From: Zea mays
Taxonomy: Eukaryota; Streptophyta; Magnoliopsida; Poales; Poaceae
Assembly (NCBI RefSeq): GCF_902167145.1
Contig: NC_050096.1
Coordinates: 270,590,622 to 270,654,621, forward strand
Length of the DNA stretch: 64,000 bases
Direction of reading: 5' to 3'
Under the pieces are notes generated by a model. It saw only the letters and a program-made list of their open reading frames with translations, searched no databases and was not told the origin of the DNA. Of this stretch, positions 10,572 through 21,216 are shown piece by piece. Position 1 is the stretch's first letter. Each line of letters opens with the position of its first letter. The position numbers were made by a program, and so were the translations under genes.

Positions 10572-11815
10572 TGAGAGCACCTAGAGGGGGGGGGGGGGTG
10601 AATAGGTGATCCTGTAAAATCAAAGCACTAAATAGCCACAAACTTAATTATAAAGATGTTAGTGCGAGTTAATCAAGTTTATGAAGCGAGCTCTTGCGAA
10701 TACAAGCAATAATAGAGAGGAGCAACACAAGATATACGCGATTTTTATCCCGTGGTTCGGCAAGTAACACTTGCCTACTTCCACGTTGTGGCGTCCCAAT
10801 GGACGAGGGTTGCACTCAACCCCTTTCAAGTGATCCGATGATCAACTTGAATACCACAGTCTTTTCCTTTGAGATATTTTCCTGTTTGCGAGGAATCTCC
10901 ACAAAGTGGAGCCTGTCGCCCTTACAAAGTTTTGATCACAAGAAGCACAAGAGTAAGGGAGGGAAAGCAACGCACACGAGATTCAATCCGCAGCGCACAC
11001 ACACACAAGCCAAGACTTGAGCTCAAAGCACAGCACATGGAGTTCACAACTCGAACGAAGCTCAAATCACTAACACAACGAATCAAATGCATGGAGGCAG
11101 AGTCTGGATGTCTTAGTATGCTTAGAGAATACTTGGTGTCCTGCTCCATGCGCCAAGGGGTCCCTTTTATAGCCCCAAGGTAGCTAGGAGCCGTTGGAGA
11201 TCAATTTGGTAGGCAATTCTTGCCTTCTGTCAAGTGGTGCACCGGACAGCTCCTGTAGCAGTCCGGTGCGTGATCTCCTTCCATATCGAGCACAACCGAC
11301 CGTTGATCCTCCGGGGCCGTTGGCGCACCGGACACTGTCTGGTGCACACCGGACAGTCCGGTGTGCCCAACCGACCGTTGGCGCGGACCACGTGTCGCGC
11401 GTTGATTGCGCAGATGACCGTTGGCCGCTGGCGCCGTTGACTCACCGGACAGTCCGGTGCACCACCGAACAGTCTGGTGAATTATAGCCACATCGCCTTT
11501 TTCTTTTTCCGAGAGCAGCTGGTTCACCGTCGGCCAGCCTGGGGCACCGGACACTGTTCGGTGTGCTAGGACCGAGCTGGTGTTGGCTGTACTTTGCCAA
11601 CTCTTCTCCAATTTAAATCTTCTTTTCTTTGCACTATTTCTAACACTTAGATAACCATGTTAGTATTCAAAAACAATTCATTAAGTCTAGAACCATACCT
11701 TGTTCTTGATTTCACACTTCTCACTCATTTGGCGCATAAGAACTCAATCAATATGTGTTGGACATTTAATCACCAAAACATTATAGAAATGGCCCAAGGG
11801 CACATTTCCCTTTCA
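10572..11815 (-). repeat. 3' LTR of copia D
   Basis: 1,244 bases, from tgagagcacctag (left) to cacatttccctttca (right). A run of G at about 10585-10597 is part of the conserved end. A minus-strand TATA (gggctataaaag) lies near 11165-11175. Several CACCGGACNGTCCGGTG-type palindromes are present between 11230 and 11560. Confidence 0.8.
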
Positions 11816-12333
11816 ATCTCCCCGTTTTTGGTGATTTATGCCAACGCATCAAAAAGCAACAAGAGAAGTGCAACATCAACGCAAATGAAGACCAATTCCC
11901 TTTTTACTTAATATTTGGCATATTTGGATCACTTTTTGCCACCACTTGGTTTGTTTTTTGCAAATCAAATTCTTTTTCCTATCTCTAAGTCAAACACCCT
12001 TGTTTGGGCAAATCGAGAGATATTCCAAGAGTGAAATTGATCAAGTGCCAAAAACTCCCCCCTTTACCCATAATCAAAATTCTCCCCCATAAGAGACCAA
12101 TTTTTCAATAATAGCATTTTGACAAAAACCAAATTCTAACTCCTCTATTTTCAAAAGTCACAAGTGGTTGGCTGATCCATTTGCTTTGGCCTTAATTTCT
12201 CCCCCTTTGTCATTAAGCACCAAAACGGGATCATTTTTTGCCCTTTAACCCCATTGCCTCACCAAAATGTCAATTAAGAGCAGAAAGGCAATGAGAGCAC
12301 AAGTATGAACTTGGAATTAAATACACTAATACC
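11816..12333 (-). other. 3' untranslated region of copia D
   Basis: No coding sequence seen. It begins with atctccccgtttttggtgat, the complement of a polypurine tract beside the LTR. Further C-rich tracts (ctccccc type) near 12055, 12085 and 12200 are extra polypurine-like stretches on the minus strand, as also seen in K. Confidence 0.6.
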
Positions 12334-12940
12334 TGTTGGGAACTTGTTCTAAAATGCTATGAATTAAGAATAAGGCAACACATAATGTTAAAGGTTAAAG
12401 CCCTTCGTCCTTTGAAGCATTATTTCCCTTAGGATATAATGATCTTCAGACGAAGGTCGCGAAGGATGAACCTTCATTATTGCAGTATATGTTAATGAAA
12501 GATGAAGCATGTAAAACATGATAAATAGCATGAATAATCATATGACATTATAATATATTTCTTGTTATATAATCATGAATGAATAAAAACAACATAAGTT
12601 TACATTGTACCTTCGGCTTGACAGAAGGTATGAAAACAAATGTGACGCACGAGCGAGTACAAATCAGCGTGAACAATACGGGGGTACTATTTATCTATTT
12701 ATAGGCACAAGATGCAGCCTGTGTGAAATTACATTTATACCCTTTACAATTGATTACAATCATGACACAAACTATCATGGGTCAATCTGTCTTTTCATCT
12801 TTAAGTCGGTGCAACCCTTCGTCTTAGGCATGTCGTTATGCCGAAGTTCCCTATAAGGTAGCTTCGGCGTTATTTGCGTGTTGATCTTCCGAAGATGTTT
12901 CTTCTTACAGGACCTTCGTCTACGAAGTAGACCCCCAACA
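12334..12940 (-). repeat. 3' LTR of gypsy E
   Basis: 607 bases, tgttgggaacttg to gacccccaaca. A minus-strand TATA (ctataaatag) lies near 12697-12706. Next to it at 12941, gtagccccttcg is the complement of the polypurine tract. Confidence 0.85.
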
Positions 12941-13015
12941 GTAGCCCCTTCGCGGTGCTAGATCGTTTTTCGTAACGAGCTTGATCCGTGAAAATTTGTC
13001 GTAGGCTTCGGAATG

Positions 13016-13040
13016 CCGAAGGTCCGAAAAACACCTTCCC
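13016..13040 (+). promoter_or_regulatory. Conserved upstream block of antisense gene in E
   Basis: ccgaaggtccgaaaaacacc... matches the block upstream of the antisense gene of B (1157-1182, minus strand), apart from one A. Its place upstream of two divergent antisense genes suggests a promoter element, but LTR-related cgaagg sequence is common in these families. Confidence 0.4.
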
Positions 13041-13196
13041 TGAGCTCGTTGCCAAGAAACGATTAAAATAATCCATGCAGCGGGTATGCGCGATTGCCGA
13101 TTTATCTTGCACACACCGTGGTCCACCATTCAGTGAGTGCGGGTGACTGTTGAGCGGGTACGGGTGACTTGACGATTCACCTTCACACCTGCAGCA

Positions 13197-13206
13197 CTAT
13201 ATAAAC
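13197..13206 (+). promoter_or_regulatory. TATA box for antisense gene of E
   Basis: ctatataaac on the plus strand, about 200 bases upstream of ATG 13407 and outside the LTR. Together with the TATA box of B it suggests that the antisense gene has its own promoter between it and the LTR. Confidence 0.55.
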
Positions 13207-13406
13207 AGACGGGTAGGTGTGAAATTACCACAGCATTCATTGCCATCGCACTGTTGTGCTGCTAAAAAATTTAACCATAGCCGAAGCTTTCCCATCGCAT
13301 TCTCAAACAAAGCATCGTTTTGAACTAGCTTCGTCATAAGAAAGAGCTTCATCACAACCATAAAAATCATCAACATTCGTAAGAAGTGCAAGGAATTCAA
13401 CACCTG

Positions 13407-16374
13407 ATGGCCAAAGTACGCTCAACCACTAGGGTGACCCGCGACGGAGAAGAGGCCAAAACTACAGAGACTGCTCCGATCTCTGAAGTGATGAAACAAT
13501 CGGGAATGGTTGTGACAGAGGTAGCTGCTGTGGAAGGTGCACCTTCTGCCGAAGCTAAATATGCTGACATTGAAGAAGATGTTATTAATGAAGAAGAGGA
13601 ATATTATAATACTCTCATGTCAGACAAACCCAGTCACTTGGACTTTGGAAAATCTACCGTTTCTGAGGCTGATATGCCTATGATGATAAAGCTAGGCTAC
13701 TTCGGAGAAGCTGAGAAGAAGTTGATTCGTTTTGGCGGAGAAGAAACCACTCCGACACCGGAAAAAGATGAGGTGGTAGTTTTTAGGAGCTTCTTCAGAG
13801 CAGGATTGAGGTTTCCTTTGAACGAAATGATTGGAGAAGTTTTGGAAAACTACGAGATCTATCTTCATCAGCTGACTCCTAACGCTATCGTTAGGCTCAG
13901 TGTCTTCATCTGGGCTCTCCGAAGCCAAGGAATAGACCCGAATGCCGAAGCCTTCTGCCGAGTGCACGAGCTTCATTATCAGACGAAGGCTAGAGAAGAT
14001 GGTATTCATGAGAATTTTGGTTGCTACAACTTCGCTTACCGCAAAGATATGAAGACTCCAGTGGTTAGCTATCGTACCAAGTGGCCAACTGGTTGGAAAA
14101 ATGAGTGGTTTTATGTGAAGGCTGATGAGAAGAAGAGGGGGAAGCTCAAGACGCTAGTACTGAGCCCTATGAGCCTAAGCTTCGGGCTGACTAGGCCGCT
14201 GTGCCGTATGGAGCCGGGGTCACCATGCCAACAAGTTGTGGCAGAATTCTGGGTGGTAGCCAAGTAGATCAGCACAAGAGATCTAGTCCAAGAATATCTA
14301 GATCATGCCGAAGCTTAAGGGGACAAAGGAGAAGAAAGAGCTTGTGCGACTACCTTATAAGTTTAAATTTGAGAAACGATTCAAAGGGCCATGTCAAGAA
14401 TGGCTAGAAATGATAGAAACCATGTGCAACGAAATTTTGGGGAATTACACTAGAAAAGAAGATCAGATGATGACTGCAGCCTTCGGCACTCGACCAAAGC
14501 GAAGGTTGAATCGGGTGATGGATGCCCTGAACTTCGAATATCCTGATTATGAGCGATTGAACAAGGGTGCCGAAGGGCAAAAAAGAAAAAGGATTGTTAG
14601 TGTTCTGAGCAGACAAGCTGCTAGAATGGTAAAAGAAGATGAAAAAATTCTGAAGAGGAAAAAATCGAGCCCTAAGCCGAAAGTAGCTGCTCCGAAGAAG
14701 AGGAAAGTTGCGGCTCCGAAGCCAAAAACAACTGAAATAGAAGAAGAGACTCCTTCAACACTTCCAGCTGCCGACGTGGATGAAATTCTAAAGGTAATGA
14801 CTGAATCCTTGCCTATCAAGCTAAGTCCACTAGGGCCACATCTAACGAAGCTTTTACAGAAGAAGAAGGAGCCCTCAGCAGCGAAGAAGTCTGCTGGGCC
14901 GAAAAAGCGGAGGATTATTACTGTAATCGAAGCTATTGAAGAAACCCACCGCTGGCCTCAGCGACAAAGATAACGCCTGCTGCCGAAGATGCCACAGCTA
15001 TCGAAGCTGCCCCCACCCCCACCGAAGCTGCAACTGCCGAAGCTGCAACGGTCGAAGATACAAATCTGGAGGGCACATTTTCTGATATTGATAAAATGCT
15101 TTTGAATATGGCCGCGGAAGAAGATGTTGCAGCCGCCGAAGAGACCCTGGCCACAGTGCCTGGAAAAGAGAAAGAGATTGCCGAAGATACTTTGGAGAAA
15201 AAGGATTTCAATTTTCAAAACATAATTGGCCAAAAGTTGTCTAAGGCTAAGAAGGAAGAGATGAGAGATTATGCAATATCATGTGGATATCAACCAGGAG
15301 TATTGCTCTTCGGCGGTATTGACGATGAAAGCTTAGGATGCCTCTGAGACCGAACTGGAGTGAAGGTTATCAGTACTCTGTCGAAGAGTATTGGTTTCCC
15401 GAAGCTTGAGGCCGATATCAGCCGCTACCGACGACAACATATCGTCGATAGTTCATTCTATTCTAATTTCAAGGTAAAAAAATTTCTTCGACTTTTCTTT
15501 GTTTTAACGACGAAGGTGTTTTCTGACGAAGGTTGTTTTTGCGCAGAGCATGCTATTAAGTAAAGCCTTGAGAATGCAACAGGACCTTGAAGATAAAAAA
15601 CATGAGGTTATAATTGAAGGCTTAGAGAGCAAAATAAAAAATCACGAAGCTGCTCTTGAGAAGAAGGATTTTGAACTTCAATCAATGGAGGGCTTACTAG
15701 CGGAAGCCCAAGCTAGAATCGCCAGATTGAATAGTGAACTCCTCGCAAAGACGGAAAACTTCGAACAAGAAAAGCAGAATTTTGATGCGAAGTTTGAGGC
15801 TGAAGTTGAAAAAAGTTCAAATTTATAGAAATCATTGAAAGAGTTTTAAGATAAATGTCTAGACTTCGGCAACCGATGCGTGCAGCGGCTGAAGCAGGTC
15901 TTCAACTTAGTTGGGGCAAGTTCTGAGAAGTTTGAACCTTCAGTTGAAGACCTGCCAGGGACCTTCAAACACATTGAGGGCGAAGTTGATGCTCAAGATG
16001 AAGTTATAGCTGGGCACGGCGATTTCTGTGCCATGCTAGCTTCTCGGGGCATAGTTGTTGCCTTCATGAAAACTGGTTGCACGCATGGGAAAATCGTCAA
16101 TAGACCTAACTTCAGCTTATCACCAGCAGACTTAACTGATATCCCTAGCCTGGCCTGAAGCATAACACAAATTTGTCCATAAACTTAGCTGGTGATGAAC
16201 CTCGAAGTCACCTCAAGCCGGTAATAAACTCATACCTGGTGCTTACCTTTTCCTTGAAACTTGAGTTTACCTTATAACGCTTTGTTATGTACACGACGAT
16301 GAAGCCAAAGAGCAATGATCCGAAGCTTTTGGTGGATGGTGACGAAGTGACGAAGCTGAAGACACTACTATGAA
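13407..16374 (+). pseudogene. Antisense gene of gypsy E (Transposase_28-like), frameshifted
   Basis: Starts at ATG 13407 (MAKVRSTTRV). An acidic N-terminal region is followed by the family core: RSFFRAGLRFPLNE, EIYLHQLTPNA, FIWALRSQG, NFGCYNFAYR and EWFYVKAD. The frame then shifts near 14180-14300, resumes at MPKLKGTKEKK (14305), has a very Lys-rich, nuclear-localisation-like stretch (KKRKVAAPKPK), and shifts again near 14950. A first exon ending at 15473 is followed by a 73-base intron (15474-15546, GT...GCGCAG) and an exon with Glu/Lys-rich coiled-coil sequence (15547-15828 and onward) containing further stops. The intron lies at the same place as in C. The 3' end is poorly defined. The function is unknown. 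Confidence 0.65.
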
Positions 16375-16799
16375 AAAACTTTTTAGAGAAATTCTTGAAT
16401 ACCCTTGTAAAAATATTGTAATTTAGGAACCATACACTATTCTGTAAATTTGTCCATACCTTGTAATATATTTTTACCTTTCTGTCCATGTATGAACTGC
16501 TTTGATGTGGACGAAACTTGTATTTTTTTAGCTGAAGGCGAAAAACACCTTCCCTTCTTTTCGTACACAATGAAGCATAAATCTGCTTCTTTTTCCTCTC
16601 GCCGAAGCCTTGTCATTAGAGCCGAAGCAACTGTCTGTACTTGTATGATATGATGATGATGATCCTACGTATGTCTAAATGAATGTATATAAATGCAATG
16701 AATGCTGTGATGTATTGTGCAAATGAATGTCCAGACACACGCTTACAAAGCCACATCCAAACTCTGCATTCCCTTGGGAATAACTGAAATCTCTTTGTC
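16375..16799. other. Spacer in 3' region of gypsy E
   Basis: No gene seen. It is AT-rich, with a gatgatgatgat microsatellite-like stretch near 16650-16662. It corresponds to the spacer at 7291-7733 of C. Confidence 0.4.
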
Positions 16800-17045
16800 G
16801 TTTATTTTTCGGCTGCACCGCTTATTTTTTGGTGTAAGTTCTGCATCCCCTTAGGAACGTCTTTTGAACTTCTTCGCCTTCTATTTCGGCGGTATAAGTT
16901 CCGCATTCCCTTAGGAACGTCTTTTGAACTTCTTCGCCTTATATTTCGGCGGTATTTGGCTCTGCATTCCATTAGGAACGACTTTTGTAGCTTCGTCGTG
17001 CTCTGCATCCCCTTAGGGACGACCTTTGAGCTTCTCCCTGGTTTT
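16800..17045 (-). repeat. About 60-base tandem repeats in gypsy E
   Basis: In minus reading the unit contains gttcctaagggaatgc, then accgccgaaatagaagg and gaagaagttcaaaag. Adjacent units at about 16861 and 16921 have a period of 60. The same repeat family occurs in C. Confidence 0.7.
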
Positions 17046-17227
17046 TTTCTCTGCACTCGATGGTGCCCGCTCAGATGTTACATTTTACATTCTTTTGGGG
17101 GATTTTTCTCTCATAGAGCTGAATAAGAAAAAGAAAAATTACAAGCTATGGCCACATTAAAAAACCTTTCTCCCCCTTTGGAAAGGAAAAGGGTGCCATA
17201 GGAAAAAATGAAAAAAAATACATCAAA

Positions 17228-20200
17228 TTACACATAATATCGTCGAAGCTCATCCGCGTTCCAAGATCTAGGAATGTCGCTGCCGTCCATATTCTTCAAC
17301 ATGTAAGAATTGGGCCTTGACGAAGATACCACCAGAAAAGGTCCTTCCCACTTCAGTTGTAGTTTGCCTACTGTGTCCGGATTAGCCATTCTCCGAAGCA
17401 CCAAATGCCCTGGCTTGATATTTTTCAACCGGACTTTTCTGTCGCGCCATTTTATTGTTTCGGCTTGATATTTATTGATATTTTCCACAGCCTGAAGTCT
17501 GGTCCCTTCTATAGTATCTTTTGCTACATGATAATCAGCTTCATCTTCTGTCGAAGCTTCTGTTCTTATTGACCCCGCTTTAGCTTCTTCTAGGGTTATA
17601 GCTTCGTCACCAAATAATAACTTGAATGGCGTAAAACATGTTGATCTTGAAATGGTTGTATTGTGGCTCCACACCACTTTAATCAACTCATCTGGCCACT
17701 TTCCTCTGGGCTGATTGAAGATTAACTTCATTATTCCCGTCATTATAATGTCATTTGCTCTTTCGACAATTCCATTTGACTCTGGATGTCTGACAGATGC
17801 AAAATGAATCTTCGTGCCAATCTGATCACAGAATTCCTTGAAAGCTTCGACATCAAACTGTGTTCCATTGTCCACAGTTATAGCTTTTGGCACGCCGAAG
17901 CGACAAACGATGTTTTGCTATAAGAATTTCTAGACTGTGGCCGAAGTTATTGTGGCCAAAAGCTTCGCCTCAATCCACTTAGAAAAATATTCTACTGCCA
18001 CCACAACATATCTTAAATTGCCTTGTGCTGGTGGAAGTGGGCCTAGCAAATCGAGGCCCCATCTTTGCAACGACCAAGTGGGTTGTATTAACTGAGTGAG
18101 AGATGAAGGTTGTTTCTGGTCTCTTGCACATTTTTGACAACCTTCACATTTTTGAACTAGCTCTGCTGCATCCGAAGCTGCCTTCGGCCAGTAAAATCCT
18201 TGTCGAAACACTTTCCCCAGCAAGGGCCTAGTCTTAATGTGAGATCCACATAGACCTGTGTGTATCTCTTTCATTAATTCAATACCTTCAGCTCTTGATA
18301 AACACTTGAGAAGTGGAGAACATACTCCATGTTTATACAATTCCCCTTTTATTATCACATATGGTCTTGTTCTTGCCTCCATTCTCTTGTTATAAGCTTC
18401 GTCATCTGAAAGACAATTGCCTTGGAGGAAAGACATAATTTCAGTCCTCCAATCTTCACTATGTACTGGAGAAATAGTAAGCACTGCTCTCTCCATGAGT
18501 TCAACCGAAGGTGCTTTTATTGTTTCAAAAAATACTTCCGAAGGTAGAGGGAGCCCCTGAGCCACTGATTTGGCTAGCAAATATGCATGCTCATTTTCAC
18601 CTCTTGGAATATTCTTGACAAAAAAACCTTCGAAAGAAGCCTACAACCTTCGAACTGTATCCAGATATCTTTCAAGCTTCGGATCTCTTGCCTTGCTACT
18701 TTTGTCCACATGGCCAGAAATAACTTGAGAATCAGTCTTTAGGATGGCCCTTCTTATTCCCATTGCCCTTAGCTTCCGAAGCCCCAACAGAAGTGCTTTG
18801 TACTCAGCAATATTATTTGTGCAACTGAAATCCAGTTTGGCTGCATAACATGTTTTGACTTTTGAGGGTGCCACTAGGACTGCAGCTGCTCCTGCACCGA
18901 AGGTTCCCCAAGAACCATCGCAGAACACTGTCCAAGCTTCTACGTCTTTGTTTGCTTCTTCTTCGTGAGCCCCTGGCGTCCAATCAGCGATGAAGTCTGC
19001 TAACGCTTGGGATTGAATTGAGGATCTATGCATATAGTCAATGGTGAATTCATTAAGTTCTGCAGTCTATTTCCCGATCCTTCCAGTAGCTTCTCTGTTC
19101 CTCATAATATCCTTCAAAGGCTGTGACGAAGGAACAATTATGTGATATGCTTGAAAATAGTGTTGAAGCTTTCTGGAGGCCATTAACACAGCATATAACA
19201 CCTTTTCCAATTCTGTGTAATTTTTCTTTGACGGACTCAAAACTTCGGAAATGAAGTACACTGGAGCTTGCTTTTTGACTTGGCCATCTAGCTTCTCCTA
19301 TACAAGTGCCGCACTCACTGCAGAATGTGAAGCTACAACATATAAGAGCAATGGAGCCCCTGGCGAAGGTGGGGATAACGTTGTTAAATCAATCAAATAT
19401 TGCTTCAACTCTTTGAAGGCCTTTTACTGAGCCGGACCCCACTAAAAGACTTCGGCTGACTTTAGTATTTCAAAGAATGGTAGATTTCTTTCTGCTGATC
19501 TGGATATAAATATGTTCAATGATGCTAATCTACCTGCCAGCCGTTGAGCTCCTTTCTTTGTGCTTGGCGGTTCCATACGAAGGATAGCTTCAATCTTGCT
19601 TGGGTTAGCTTCGATTCCCTTCGTTGATACTAGACAGCCAAGGAACTTGCCCTTCTTTACCCCAAAAACACATTTTCTGGATTTAACTTCAAACCAGCTT
19701 GTCTGAAGTTGGCAAATGTCTCTTGTAAATCAGCAATGTGATTTTCTTGCTTCGTGCTTTTGACTATGATATCATCAACATAAGTCAGCACATTCCTGCC
19801 TATTTGAGAATGAAGTGCTCTGGCTGTCATTCTGCTGAAGCTTCCTCCAGCATTTTTAAGCCCCTCAGGCATCCGAAGATAGCAATATGTGCCACTGGGG
19901 GTTATGAAGCTAGTCTTCGGCTCATCTTCCTTCTTCATCCAGATTTGGTGGTAGCCTGAGTAACAATCTAGTAAACTCATGAGCTCTGACGAAGCTGCTG
20001 CATCTACTAGAAAATCTATTCTTGGCAATGGGAACTCATCCTTTGGACAAGCCTTGTTAAGATCTATAAAATCAATGCACATTCTCCATTTACCATTAGC
20101 CTTCTTCACCATAACAGTATTAGCTAGCCACTCTGGGTATTTGACCTCCTGATAACTCCAACACTAAGAAGCCTCTTCACTTCGTTTCGAGCACCTTCAG

Positions 20201-21173
20201 CTTTGTCATCAGACATTTTCCGAAGCCTTTGCTTTCTTGGCCTGAAGGATGGATCCACATTGAGTGAATGCTCAATGACATCTCTTTTGACACCACAAAG
20301 ATCATTGGTTGACCAAGCAAAGACATCTTTGTTGTTGAATAGAAATCTTAGCAAATTCTTTTCCTGCTCTTCAGATAACTGAGACCCCAGCAGTACCTTT
20401 TGCTCTGCTATATCTTCACATAGAAGCATAGGCTTCGGCTGGTCCGCCGAAGCAGCCTTCTCTCTTTTGTATCGATACTGGTCACAGGCTTCGGCTCCAT
20501 CTATGTTATGGATTGCCTTTGAATCTGTCCAGTTTCCTTCGGCCTTCCTGGCAGCTTCTTGACTGCCATGAACAGCAATGGGCCCTTGTTCCGAAGGTAT
20601 CTTCATGCATAGATATGCTGGATGAAGTATCGCTTTTAAAGCATTAAGTGTTCTGCGACCAATGATTGCATTATAGGGATACTCCATGTCAACAATGTCA
20701 AAGACAACCTGTTCAGTCCTTGTGTTATGAACAAAGCCAAAGGTCACCGGCATTGTGATTTTGCCGAGTGCTACAATCTGCCTTCCTCCGAAACCACATA
20801 GAGGATGTGTAGCATCATGAATCTTATCCTCTGGTTCTTGCATCTGTCTGAAGGCCTTAGAAAATATGATATCTGTTGCACTGCCTGTATCAACCAGAAC
20901 ATTATGGACCAAAAATCCCTTAATGACACAAGATATGACCATAGCATCATTATGAGGGTAATCTTTGAGCTGAAGGTCCTCCTGGGAGAAGGTGATTGGG
21001 ATGTGGGACCATTTTGACTTGATGAAGGGTCCCTGCGCCCCAACATGCTGCACCCTTCTTTGTGCTTCCTTCTTCTGCTTCTTGTTAGCCGGCTCTGAAC
21101 CTGAGCCGCCTGTTATCGGAAACACCAGCTTCGCAGCCGAAGATGCTTCAGCTTGATTGCTGAACGAAGCCAT
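17228..21173 (-). pseudogene. Protease-reverse transcriptase-RNase H-integrase of gypsy E, degenerate
   Basis: Starts at ATG 21173 (MASFSNQ). The retropepsin motif is LVDTGSATDIIF. The reverse transcriptase is preceded by a one-base shift near 20155, has LPRIDFLVDA and the catalytic YVDD (in LTYVDDIIV), and shifts again near 19665. The RNase H part has FCDGSWGTFGAG. The integrase has the HHCC zinc region (LCGSHIKTR, CEGCQKC), the core segments LDLLGPLPP, VDNGTQFD and SNGIVERAN, and a C-terminal GPFLVVSSS part ending at 17228. At least six in-frame stops lie between about 19430 and 17890, so no functional polyprotein is made. Gag is absent, with protease beginning within about 45 bases of the LTR. 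It is homologous to fragment A. Confidence 0.85.
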
Positions 21174-21204
21174 CAGCTCAAAAGTGGAAGTAAGTTCACC
21201 AGAG

Positions 21205-21216
21205 GTGGGCGCCAAT
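21205..21216 (-). promoter_or_regulatory. Primer binding site of gypsy E
   Basis: TTGGCGCCCACC on the minus strand, directly after the 5' LTR end at 21217. It is identical to the site in A. Confidence 0.65.

Noticed and set aside
10584..10597. G run as a special regulatory tract
   Set aside because: It is the conserved end of this LTR family (also 22897-22906, 34085-34091, 54215-54221).
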